A stretch of 64,000 bases of DNA, taken from the NCBI GenBank assembly GCA_905250115.1, contig CAJNOI010000248.1, positions 1-64,000 on the forward strand. The letters run 5' to 3'. This DNA is from Adineta steineri (lineage: Eukaryota; Rotifera; Eurotatoria; Adinetida; Adinetidae). The notes below the pieces were generated by a model. It saw only the letters and a program-made list of their open reading frames with translations. It was not told the DNA's origin and searched no databases. Every line of letters starts with the position of its first letter. The first letter of the stretch is position 1. Of this stretch, positions 20,870-33,400 are shown piece by piece. Both the position numbers and the translations under genes were made by a program.

Positions 20870-22696
20870 AATATGGTTTCTAATCAACGTCAAAAATGCA
20901 CTGCGAAAAAAGATACAGAACAGAAGTACACTGAAGCTAATAAATCTATCAATTCTTGTTGTTTGATGGTTTGCTATATCGAACACAAAGATTTTTAATA
21001 AATATGTTATATTTATGATTGAGATTGACATATTTGCTATTCTATTTATTTTAGTGGAATTATGATACTAATAAAACTCGTAAGTAATGATGAATATATC
21101 AAACTATGCTTGTCAAAATTAAAAAATCTATAGATATGTCTACTGTTGATTTTGTCTTGATTAAATCAATTGATATATATTATTAACAATACTTATTTGA
21201 ATTTAGAGATATAACGGTGACGATCATTAATCGCTATACCGGTCGAATCGGTGAAACGATAACCACTTGAATTGCATAACCAGTGTATGCTGATATTTAT
21301 CAATATTTAAGAAGAATCACCAATATTCCCAGCGATAAGTGACTCCTTCGACTTAAAAAACACCATAATAAAGTATTAAAGCTCAAAGAAACACAAAATT
21401 GAAATAGATATATTAAAACTGTGAGTGTAAGGATGTCATGTACATCACAAAGCAATATCTACCCAATCATAGCTACGGTTAATGGTGAAGCGGTTTCCGC
21501 CACTTTTTCATCCCTAGAAACGGCAGAACTTTCTTGCCAACCCAATAGGTTACATCATTCAATTTACAATATAAGTTTCAATGTTAGTGTCCAAGCTCTC
21601 TCTTAATAATTCGATTGAATTTTACATCTATACATTATTATGTGGTACCATATTTCGAAAGGAATTCATGAAATTATTTTGATTAGCTTAATATACCTTG
21701 TCTTTTATGAACTTCTTGGAAAGTCGATTAAATAATACTATAAAAAACATTTCATCATTTAAAACAGTTACAAGAGATAGAGACCTTTTTGAAAGTATAG
21801 AAAAGATCTTGAAAACTATATCAGTATTCCTCTCATCAACTAACTCATTCTCTTTACTCATGTGATTCTTCTAACTTCTGTAAGTTTTATTAATGTTGTG
21901 TTTTTATGTATCGCATACTAATGTCCATTTCGACGTCGATGAGTTAAGATTTGTATTGTTTGAATAACTTTTGACAGAAGCAAAGTAGCGAGCGGTGGTT
22001 TTCATCGTTGAAAAACATTGAAATTTATATACTAGAAAAAAATTAACCATTTTGCATGATCTATTTCAATAAATAACTATAAAATGTTTCGAATATAATG
22101 ATAATAATAAAAACTGTATATAATAACCTTTTTTTCTATTCAAATTTATTTGTATATAACTTGACTATGTTGAGTTTAGACATTAGATAAACACATTCAA
22201 CATATAGAATTTATTCGCTTTACTGAATTTAAAGTCTTCTTCAACGGTATTCATTGCATTATACTTTCTTTTTCCATCATATTTATTTGTTATACGAACC
22301 TATCCATCCAATGATTTATGTTTTTTTGATGATATTAAGTAGAATTCAATTGCATTTGAATAATAATTCATATGAATAAACATAATATTTCTCTCAATAC
22401 TATTAATCAAGTCACAATGAAAATGAGTTCTAAGTATAATGTGTCATTAAAAGTTAGAGGATCAAATAAAATAATTTTAATATCCGTTCAATCATAACAA
22501 ATTACGAAACAATTATACATAAGATCATTAGTGATAAATTCTTGATCATGTTTAATATTAACTTCATATTCAACATTAATCTGTTCTTCTTTTCGGAATC
22601 ATTTTTTTTTAGTTTATAAATTGAATTATCAAATTCGAATGTTTTACTAATAGAAAATAAAAATCGAAATTTTATTAAATTAAACTGGAAATATTT
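20870..22696. other. Intergenic stretch, nothing firm
   Basis: AT-rich. A plus-strand frame at 21421-21606 (61 codons) has balanced composition but no recognisable motif or splice context, so it is not called as a gene. Confidence 0.45.
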
Positions 22697-23856
22697 TTAA
22701 TTTAGAGTTTTTTTATATTTTTGGATTCGATAATTATAATAATCAGCAACATAAAGATTGCCTTCATTATCAAATGATAAACCTGTGGGAAAATTTAATT
22801 GATTTAATTGCTTTCCTAAACCATTTCCGCCAACAACAATTTCACCTTCTTTATCTCCTTCACACCAACGCATTATTCGATGATTCCAACAGTCTGCCAC
22901 ATAGATTTGACCCAAATAATCAACAATCACTCCTTGAGGTTGATGTAATTGTTTGAGACTATTTCCAAGACCATTTCCACCAGCAACAACTTCACCTTCT
23001 TTTGCACCTTTTTTCCATTTCATTACGCGATGATTGTTCTGATCTGATATATAAAGAGAATAATCATCATCAATAAGTATATTATGAGGACCATTTAGTT
23101 GATTAAGATGATTTCCTTGACCATTTCCACCTGCTACTAATTCACCTTTTTTATCTCCTTGTTTCCATCGTCTGACTTCATTATTCACATAATCAGAAAC
23201 ATAAATATGTCCATTTTTATCGATTGCCAGACCATAACAATCAATATTTGAAATAAGAATTTGTTGATTTGTTTGATTTTGATCAAAATAACGAATTACT
23301 CGTCTGTTCATATAATCAGAAATAATAAAAGAATTATTTTCTTTATCATAAATTATATTTGTTGGATAATTCAATTGGTTATTTTGATTCCCTCTTCCAT
23401 TTCCACCTGCAATAATTTGACCTTCATTTGAATTCAATTTCCATTTAACAATACGATGATTATAAGAATCAGCAATATAAATTGATTTATCATTATCAAT
23501 AAAGATCCCTTCAGGCCAATAGAGTTGATTTAATTCTTGTCCTTTCCTATGTCCTCCAGCAACAGTAGTTGCAAACTTTTGAAATTTATTCTTATGTTCT
23601 AAAATAAAAGATCTTCATTCAATTCAAATTTTCTAATTAAAAATTCTTTATTTGATTTTTATAAAACTTTCATTTAGTAAAATGTTTTTAAATGAAAATC
23701 ATTTTTATTACTTTTGAGAAGAATTTTTATTTAATGAAACATACTTTGTTTTATTTGAGATTGAGTTGATATTTCATTTGTTGTTGTTGTTGGATTCTTT
23801 GATGTAGTTGATGTACTATTTAAAGACTGATTTAATTGATACCAATCTGTAGGCAT
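22697..23856 (-). CDS. NHL-repeat beta-propeller protein
   Basis: Two exons: 23856-23745 and 23598-22697, joined in phase 1 (337 aa). Exon 1 encodes MPTDWYQLNQSLNSTSTTSK followed by a Thr-rich stretch. Exon 2 encodes six NHL blades with the signature GGNGxGNxLxQL...VDxxxxIYVxDxxNHRIxRW, closely matching the exon at 4419-5350 on the opposite strand. A possible earlier acceptor at about 23899 would extend the frame upstream with IIYCACYSKTFFHIN, so the start is uncertain and a signal or TM exon may exist further out. Likely a non-enzymatic propeller scaffold. Both genes carry a phase-1 intron just before the propeller, consistent with module shuffling. Confidence 0.85.
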
Positions 23857-24089
23857 GTTTATATGAAAGAATGTTTTCGAGTAACAAGCACAGTAAATAA
23901 TCTACAAATAAAATTAGCATCATAACTGAATTTAAATAAAAACTATTCATGTGTCAGACTCTCTGGTTATAATTATGTGTATTTATTATTCGAGTACGTT
24001 TCTTTCGAGTATTCTTATTAATTATAAATGTCAATAACGTGACTCGTAGTGAATGCATTCTTACGCTATCGTATTTTGCAAATAAAATT

Positions 24090-24160
24090 AGGGTGTGGGT
24101 AGTTAGAGTGTGACGTGTAGATGTCGGTATTGAATTACTCCACACACACATACATACCCT
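24090..24160. repeat. TGTGGG-type hairpin
   Basis: GGGTGTGGGTAGTTAGAGTG on the left faces CCACACACACATACATACCC on the right. Confidence 0.65.
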
Positions 24161-24880
24161 CGAATAAATAAGAGAAATAATTTTAAACAGTTATATCATA
24201 TAGAAAAATGTGTTAAGAGGAGAAAAAAGCTATTATATGAAGATTTAATTATAATATAAAATAATTTATCAAACATCATTTGATTATTCATGACAAAATG
24301 ATAGTTCTACTGAATAAATATTAGAATAATCGATTCTTTTTTCCTTGATTTGTTTATATTGACTTGCTTCTTCAGGGTTATTTCGTGCAATATGAAAACA
24401 GCCAAAAACTTACCACGTCAACAATAATTTAGAATGAATGAATTATGTGCTAGAATTCTTGATAATATTTTTTACTTTTTAATGTATGTTGGAAGCCAGT
24501 GATGAAGGCAGTTTATTAAAATGATGAAGTTATTTTTTCGCAAGTGACAAACAAAAAGTAAAGTTGGTAAATCGGAGAAAATAATCAGAATCCAAAAAGA
24601 ATAACAATATAAAAATATACTAAGTAATCAATCAGTATAGTGTTTTTTTCTTTTTATGAAAAGAGAAAGAACACTGCATTATTCCATTTAAAATCATGTG
24701 AACAAGGGAAAGAAAAAAAATTAACTTCCTATATGGCTGCTGGTATAAAAAGACATTTTGATACATTCCGTGAAAGAATAGACCCTATAAAACACATTCG
24801 ATGCTATCAACAACGATGATCTCATCAGATTCAAGCAACGAAACATTTAACTTCTTATGGGTTCTAAATCAAGAATATAT

Positions 24881-24920
24881 GGGTGTGGTTGATTCTAAGT
24901 GTACCCACACTCGCACCCTC
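24881..24920. repeat. TGTGGG-type hairpin
   Basis: GGGTGTGGTTGATTCTAAGT is followed by GTACCCACACTCGCACCCTC, a compact palindrome flanked by ATATAT on both sides. Confidence 0.7.
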
Positions 24921-25463
24921 AATATATAAGTAAAAAACATTGGAAGAGACATCCTATATATCTATCGTCAAAAGAGATACCTTTTTCATAACTATAACAC
25001 GATCATACTGATGGTTCGGAAGTTCTATTCTCATGGAAACTCCCGTCGGTTTTTAAGGACTGATACATTAACATATCTATTTTTTTGTTAGAATTTGATC
25101 AAAATTTATTATTCTTTTCCATTCAAAGAATATTATCATTGATAGTTTTAGTGTGAAAATATCGAGACTATCATTCTCAGAGATGAGTATTCGCTTTTCC
25201 AAATTATCAATTCTTTAGAATTTGAAGCTTCGTATCACATTTCACAATTGAGTGAAACTTGAATAAATGCATATCATTTTACGTAAAAAGCTTTGAATGA
25301 AATTCTTTTTCGATTAATTTAAGAAAAATTATATTTTTAACTGAACTTTCTCCAATAATAAAAAATAAATAAGATTCTGATAAAATAATTTTACAAAAAT
25401 CTACAAATTCAACTGCATAATGATTGATTTGATCTATCTAAGAACGTAAGATTGATTATCATT

Positions 25464-27860
25464 TTAATTTATTTGTGATATACGTTGTTTTTGTTGTTCA
25501 ATTTGAATACGAATATCATGTGGTAAATCATCACCTAATTGTCCATCAAGCCATGATAATGTTTCTTCAATATCTTCTTTCCAATAATCTTTTGGTACAC
25601 TCATTAATTTATCCCAATCAACGATAAGACCTTGAAGATTAATCGAATCTTTTTTTGGTATAAGACCAACCGATGATATCTCAGCAATATCTTCACCATT
25701 TGTACGTCGAACAATCCAATCAAGTACACGAATATTATCACCTAAAAATGAATTTATTTTCTTTTATATTTCTATTTAAATAATTTACCAAAACCTGGCC
25801 AAAGAAATTTCTTATTTTCATCCAAACGAAACCAATTAACATGAAAGATTTTTGGTAACTAAATAGAATCGTTATAGATAGATAATTTTATTTTTTCATA
25901 AAACTTACTTTATTTTTTGGATCTTTTTCAAAATCAAGCCAATGTTGAATATAATGTCCAAAATTATAACCAACAAAAGGTCTAAAGATAATATTTAGAA
26001 AACAAAAAACAAACTGTAAGTTTATATTTACCGCATAGCAAATGGATCATGCATAATTTGTTTTCCTGTATGTTCAGCAGCTGCCGTTGTTTCTGATTTA
26101 AGTTGTGAAGCAAGAAATATTCCATGTTTCCAATCAAATGATTCAATAACAAGTGGAACACCTTCTGGTCTTCGTCCACCAAAAATAATAGCTGATATAG
26201 GTACACCCGCTGGATCTTCCCATTTATCATGTATAATAGGACATTGTCGTGCTGGACAACAAAATCTTGCATTTGGATGACTTGATTTTTTTGTTTTATC
26301 TTCTCCTAACTTATATCGTTCACCAGTCCAAGAAATAATTTCCGTACCAGGTGGTGTTTCATTTTCAAGACCTTCCCAATAAAACCCACCATCAGCTGTT
26401 TCACCAACATTAGTAAATATAGAATTTTTTAAACATGTTAAAATAGCATTCGGATTTGTTTTCATATTTGTACCACTTAAAAGAAAGAAGAAAAAAAATC
26501 GAAAGATTTATTTTAATAATAATTATAAACGAAAAAAATTTTACGGTGCAACACCAAAGAAACCAGTTTCGGGATTAATAGCTCTTAATTCACCTGTTTG
26601 TTTATCAAATCTCATCCAAGCGATATCATCACCAATACATCGAACAGTATAACCAGGCATTGTTGGTGTTAACATAGCTAGATTTGTTTTACCACATGCT
26701 GATGGAAAAGCAGCAGCAATAAATTTTTCTTCACCTTTGGGATTTGTTATTGACATGATTAGCATATGTTCCGCTAACCCTATTTATTGAAAAAAACACA
26801 TTCATTTTTTTTTTGTTTTCATAATTAAGTGTACATACATCCTTCATCATAAGCTATACGACCGGCAATACGTAGAGCAAAACATTTTTTACCGAGTAAA
26901 CTATTGCCACCATAACCTGATCCATAACTAATCACTTTTCGAATATCCGGAAAATGACAAATCTGAAATTAAAATGTATACAATAGATGAAATATACTTT
27001 GTAGTAACTTACAAGTATTTTTTCTGGATTACATGGCCAATTATTAATAATCTTTTGTGTATGTGGTCGAGGAACACCTAAATGAATACGACTTATTTTT
27101 TTTATAACAAAAGTTAAAGATTTATTTACCGGTTGAATGAAGACATTTAACAAATTCTTCATTATGTCGAAGATGTTTCCAGATTTCTGATGAAACACGT
27201 GTCATTATTCTCATTGAAAGTAAGACATAATTCGAATCTGTTATTTGTACACCAATTTTACTTAATGGTGAACCAATTGGTCCCATACTAAATGGAATAA
27301 CATAAAGCATTCGTCCAGCCATACATCCAGGAAGTCTATCATTAAGTTCTTGTTTCATATCACTAGGTGACATCCATTGACCAAGTACACATTTGACACC
27401 TTCTCGTGAATGTGGTATTGATGCATATTTATTATCTGTAACAATAAATGTCTTTGATTCAACACGAGCAACATCCTAAAAATATTTCAATTGAATATAT
27501 AATTAAAAGATACTTGAAAAAAATTATTTTACTCGAGGATCTGTCCAACAGATGTAAGAATTTTCATATTTTGTTAATTTTGTTAATGTACCACGTTCAA
27601 CAAGTTTATTTGTAACCATTTCAGCTTCTTCTTCTGATCCATCACAAATATATACAGCACGGGGAGCACACAATTGTATCTAGATTATAAGAAAAGATTT
27701 TTTATTAAATCAAACAATAATTTTTGTTTACCATTTGAGCAAGCCATGTTTGTACTTGATGTGGAAGAGATTGAAAATCACCTTTAGTTATAGGTACATT
27801 ACCAACTTGTTGAATTGTAATATAATGTACTTCAACAAATGGAACGTTAATATCTTCCAT
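25464..27860 (-). CDS. PCK: Phosphoenolpyruvate carboxykinase (GTP)
   Basis: Ten exons in transcript order: 27860-27732, 27679-27533, 27475-27130, 27077-27013, 26962-26839, 26779-26545, 26475-26032, 25981-25909, 25858-25789, 25741-25464. They sum to 1911 nt (636 aa), the usual length for GTP-PEPCK (about 620). It converts oxaloacetate and GTP to PEP, GDP and CO2, the entry step of gluconeogenesis. Visible signatures are the P-loop-like [23 protein letters not shown] metal/nucleotide region, [26 protein letters not shown] and [20 protein letters not shown]. No clear mitochondrial presequence is seen with this start, so a cytosolic form is likely. An acceptor 11 nt upstream of the ATG suggests a 5' UTR exon or trans-spliced leader. 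Downstream neighbour is an unrelated oxidoreductase. Confidence 0.95.
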
Positions 27861-28660
27861 TTCGATTGAATCTAAAAAAATACGTTGACCTAAAAAACTT
27901 ATTTGTATATAATAATAAGTAGTGCAATGGGTTACTGATGATATAAGAATAAAATATGAGATCGATTATATATTAATACTGATGGGTTATTTTGGGTATT
28001 CGTAAATAAACATTTTCTATTATCGCTGGTGTTGTCAGATGGAGAAAAATACCAAGATAATACACAGAAAGAAACGAGAAAAAAAATAATCTAGATTACG
28101 GAAAAAAAAAGAGAACGATTAAATCTAAGTACATTTGGGATGATACAGCACTCTCGCGTTCCATCGCTCGTTTCTCTAAAAGAATTTCACACTTGTAACG
28201 AACAGAAAGAGAAAAAAAATGTATTGGATAATAACATGGATCAATATAGAGAAAGCTGGAAAAGATGACACTCTCGTTATATTTTTTTAATGATTTGATT
28301 GTAGGAGATATTTTTTCCTTTAGAATGATGTCACTTTGTTTTCTCAAAATAATAATAAACAATATTCTTTATTTATCACAGGGTGAAACGGTCACGATGC
28401 CCTATATTCTTCTTCTATATTTTTATGTACTGCTTTATCCTTTTCTCTTTCGATTCCTATCTCTTTGTATGTATATTTTTGGAATCACAGTATCACTTTG
28501 TCGTTCTGTCATACATATGTTTTCCTCTCATACATGCCCTCGAGGCGTGCATCTATCTCTTCCACATGGTATAACCTAACCTTTATTCTCTTACAAAATA
28601 AGATCAAATCTATAAAATTCAATCAATATAGTGCATTTGCACAATTCTTTTTATTGTTAT
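27861..28660. other. Intergenic stretch
   Basis: Spacer between the PEPCK 5' end and the 3' end of the oxidoreductase. The overlapping plus-strand frames at 28265-28707 are AT-rich hydrophobic by-products and are not called. Confidence 0.5.
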
Positions 28661-29930
28661 TTATTCTTTTAATTCAGTCCATTTTTCGTTATTATTTTTA
28701 CTATTAGCTAAACAAGTTTCAATAAATGCCATTCCACGAACACCTTCTTTAATACTGGGAAAATCTTCCCATTGTTCTGACGGATTTTTTTCGTTGTTAG
28801 TCTTTGCACAAATTGTTCGTTTAAAATTACGATAAATATTTGCGAATGCTTCAATATAACCTTCGGGATGTCCAGCTGGTACTCGGGTATTATGTATTGC
28901 ACTTTGCGAAAGATATTGTGTTCCTGTACGATAAATTTCTGTAGGACTATCAAACCATCGTACTGCAAGTGTATTACAATCACCATGTTGCCATTCAATC
29001 GAACCATTTTCACCATAAACACGAATTTTTAAATTATTTTCTTCACCCGTACATATCTTTAAAAATATAGAATAATTATTTTTTGATTAAAGATTTGATA
29101 TGCTAACATACCTGTGAAGCCATTAAAACACCACTTGCTCCATTATTAAATCGTAAAAGTACACTAGCATCATCATCAAGTTGACGACTTTCAACAACTG
29201 ATCGTAAATCAGCACATACATGAGTAACTTGAAGACCAGTAATATATTCAGCTAAATTAAATGCATGTATACCAATATCACCTAAACATCCAGATGGACC
29301 ACTTTGTTTTGGATCAAGACGCCATTTAGCTTGTTTTGAATTAACATCTTCATGACTTAACCAACCTTGTGGATATTCAACATAAACTTTACGAATGAAA
29401 CCAAGATCATTACGTGCAATCATTTGACGTGCTTGTTTCACCATTGGATAACCCGTATATGTATGTGTTAAACAAAGAGTACGGCCAGTTTCATTGATAA
29501 TTTGTGAAAGTTCACGTGCTTCTTTAAGTGAAAAACATAGAGGTTTATCAAGAACAACATCAAAACCAGCACGAAGAGCAAGAACAGCAGGTTCATAATG
29601 AACATGATTGGGTGTGACAATTGCGACAAAATCCATACCTGAAATAATAATAAAAATTTAAATTTATTAACGATACTCTTTAATACCTTTCGTTTTTTGT
29701 TCTTGTTCAATCATTTCTTTATATGAACCATAAACTCGATCTTCTGAAAGTCCTAATTGTTTACCCATTTCACGAGACTTTTCAGGATCAGAACTAAAAG
29801 CACCACATACTAATTGAATTTCACCATCAAGACAAGCTGCTGTACGATGTACAGCACCAATAAATGCACCTGGGCCACCACCGATCATACCCATTCGTAA
29901 TTTACTTGTAGAAGTTATTGATGATGTCAT
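28661..29930 (-). CDS. Gfo/Idh/MocA-family NAD(P)-dependent oxidoreductase
   Basis: Three exons: 29930-29687, 29638-29112, 29056-28661 (1167 nt, 388 aa), phases consistent. The N-terminus carries a Rossmann nucleotide-binding loop ([18 protein letters not shown]). The family's EKP motif appears as LDKPLCFS, with Asp in place of the usual Glu. A following [19 protein letters not shown] matches the catalytic helix with the conserved Gly-Asp-x-Gly-x-His pattern. Family members oxidise or reduce sugars and inositols; the exact substrate cannot be read here. The overall style is bacterial, and horizontal origin followed by intron gain is plausible for a bdelloid. The ATG directly follows a TTTCAG acceptor, suggesting a leader splice site. 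Confidence 0.9.
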
Positions 29931-30442
29931 CTGAAATATTTAATAAATTAGTATAATGATCTTTATTTTACAAAACTAATAAACAACAATGATAACAGAC
30001 TTTCTATTTTATCTCGTAAAACACATGTGTGCGTATATATATTTACTTTTCTTTTATTTCTTTTGTAATAGTCATATATGATAAGAACGACAAAACTACG
30101 TCACAGAATAAGAAAACGATATAATCGATATCTTTTGTTTTTATAAACACATGACTGAAGAAATCAAGGAATATTGTTTTTGACATGTCATATGAGCAAT
30201 AATTGAATATTCAATTGTTGTTTGATCAAATATAATATTTATTTTTTTCTCCGAAGAAATTGAATTATATTATTAATTGAGTGTCCGCACCTTGAACATG
30301 AACTCAAAAATCTGTTCTAGACGTTCAAAAATACTTAAAATAAAAATCAGCTGATCAAATATAAATATTTTTTCCGAAAAAATTTGATTAATTATATGCC
30401 CGAGAATTGAAGTCAATATTTATTATTGAATGAAAAATAAAG
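29931..30442. other. Divergent intergenic region
   Basis: About 510 bp between the divergently transcribed oxidoreductase and the NHL-polycystin gene; it should hold both promoters. No specific element is recognised. Confidence 0.5.
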
Positions 30443-33400
30443 ATGACAAAAAAATTTCTTTTCATTTTATTCTTTCTCCTAATCAAAGTTGGTAACAAAT
30501 CACAAGTAAAATTTGTCAAGAAGATGTCATTAGTCAATAGTTTCAAACTATTGCTAATTACAGTATTTTTGTTTCATCAAATAACAGGTCTATCATTTAA
30601 TCGACCAAAGTTTTGCCCATTAGCAACGTGGAATCCAACTGCCCAAACTTTTGCAAGTTGGCTTTCAATTGGTCTTTATTCTAGTGGTGTTTTTGTTAAC
30701 ATCAACAACACTGTTTATGTTGGAGAATCAGCGTACAGTCGTGTTCAAGTATGGCCTGTAGGACATAGCAATCCAACAAGAACCATTTCAAGTGCTTTAC
30801 AAAGTTCGCAAGCTATTTTTGTCACTAGCTATGGTGTTATTTATGTTGACAATGGCAGCAATAACCGTCGAGTCGATAAATGGGCATTAAATGCAGTTAC
30901 AAGTACATCCGCACTGACTGTTACCGAAACATGTTACGGTCTTTTTGTCGATACCAACAATTTACTGTACTGTTCCAATGGGATTACTCTACATCAAGTT
31001 ATAACAAGATCATTGAATAATAATGACCCGAAATCAACACGTATTGCTGGAATTGGCACACCTGGGTCAACGGCGTATGCGCTTAATCAGCCTCGTGGAA
31101 TATTTGTTGATAATAATATTAATTTGTATGTAGCAGACAGTCAAAATAATAGAATTCAATTCTTTAAGCATGGTCAACAAAATGCTACCACAGTAGCTGG
31201 AACTGGAGCTTCAGTATCTGGAAACATCGCTCTCAGTCATCCAACAGGAATTGTGCTCGATAGTGATGGTTATCTATTTATTGTGGATTGTGGTAGTGGT
31301 CGTATTATTGGTTCTGGACCACTAGGTTTTCGATGTATATTCGCATGTAGTAATTCAGGTGGCCCATTTCCAACACAATTACATAATCCGTTTAGCATGA
31401 GTTTTGATAGCTATGGAAATATTTTTGTTGCTGACCAAATTAATAACCGAATTCAAAAAATTCTTTTATCAAATAATGCATGTTGTAAGTTTTTTTCTGA
31501 AGAAAAAGTTAATACTTATTACTTTAGACGAAGCAACTACACATCAGGCCCAATTAACTACAAGTTCAACCAAAATAACAACGAATAAAGTAACAGCAAC
31601 TTCTTTAAAAACTGCAACTCAAACTGCTACACATCAGGCCCAATTAACTACAGATTCAATCAATGTAACAACAACTTCTTTAAAACCTACAACTCAAAGT
31701 ACCAATCAAATATTGGCTTCAACTTCAAACATGGTCATTTCAAATCAAAGTAATAATTTTATGCTACTAAAAATCATATACATGTCTTCTTTTTTTTTCT
31801 CCATAAAGGTTGTTTTCCACCTGGAATTATATTAATTCCTAGTACATCGTCGTTAGCGTCTCCACTGCAATTTCAACGACAACAAGATTTTTATATTAAT
31901 TCAAATATTTATCTTAATTGTAATACTTCACTTGCAATGATAACAAAATGGACCATTAGTAATTGTACTTCAATTTGCTCACAACAAATTGTAATTGATC
32001 AAACAATCAGTACCACAAATAGTGAAATTTTTATTCCAGCTCGAACTCTTCCTTATGGTCTTTATGAATTAAAATTAACTGTAACAATGGTAGCAGCACC
32101 TCGTATGACATCATCAGCTTCGGCTTATGTAGAAATTACACAAACAGGTATTACACCAAATCTTGTTCAATTAGGAACATTATATGTAACACATGGATAT
32201 CAAGAAGATTTAATACTTGATCCAGGACAATATTCGATTGATCCAGATGAAAATTCATTTAATGGAACCGTAAGTTAAAATCAATTTATTTATTTTTTGC
32301 TCTTATTATTCGAATAGGATTGGACATATGAATATTATTGTCGAATTTATAGTTCATATAATTTTCCAAATATTCAAGGAGTATTAATACCAGTCGATGA
32401 TTCAAGAGTAGATTTACAGAATCCATCATGTTTAAAAAATAGTACACTGTTACAATATCGTGGAAGTAATAGCTCATTAAAATCATCCATAAAAATTCTA
32501 CCAACTGCACTTCCATCAAATCGTACTTATCAATTTATGGTTTATATGGTAAATCGTCGAAATTCAAGTCGTACAGCAACTGGTTATTTACTTGTTCAAG
32601 TTGAGATTATTAAATCACCGATGATTTATATTGCTTGTGTTATTTCAACATTATGTTCAGAAAATCAAGAATTTCAACTTGTCAATCCAACTACACAAGT
32701 AGCACTTTTTTCTATTTGTCCTGATAATTGTACAGTAATAAAAAATATAACATGGAATGTATATCAAGGTTTTGACAATGGATCTTCAACAACTGTTCAA
32801 TGGGTCAAATTTAACCAAATGAATTTATATGAAAATAATTGGTTTTTTGGTAAAATTTCTTTTTTATTTATATTATTTCTTATATAATTTCATTCAGGTG
32901 TGAATACAAGTAATTTTACAGCAACAAATCAATTATTTCTTAATAATCCACAAATAATGTATTGGCAATTTGAAGTTATGTATTCATTTTCCTCAGATAC
33001 AAGTTCAAGTGCATTGAATTTTATTATTAATCAACCTCCTACGAACGGTTCTTGTTCGATTAGTTCTTTAAATGGTACAACAAGTACTTCATTTACCATT
33101 TCATGTCCCGATTGGTTCGATAAAGATGGTATTCAAGATTATTCACTATATGTTTACACAGCAGACATATCAACAAAAGTTATAATTGCATTTAGTGCCG
33201 TATCAAATTTTCAAGTTTTTTTACCTGCTGGAAATGATACTACATCATTACTTAATATTATTATTAATATTCGTGATACATCGAATTGTATAACAGAATA
33301 TTACATGTCACCGATAATTGTACAATCGGATTCAGAAGGTATTAATAAATTAATTACTACCTTTCAAAATTCAGCAAGTTCATTAACAAGTAATCCACTT

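Larger units (their letters stand above)
23857..25463. other. Intergenic stretch with two hairpins
   Basis: No gene is recognised apart from the possible 5' extension of the NHL gene. Hairpins lie at 24090-24160 and 24881-24920. Confidence 0.5.

Noticed and set aside
20870-21031. N-terminal extension of pentapeptide copy 3
   Set aside because: Both paralogues start at the position of the ATG at 20869; the extension has no counterpart.
21421-21606. 61-codon plus-strand frame with balanced composition
   Set aside because: No motif, no neighbouring exon with matching phase; not supportable as a gene.
28265-28707. Three overlapping plus-strand frames rich in Phe/Ile/Leu
   Set aside because: AT-rich, mutually overlapping, no splice context or family motif.
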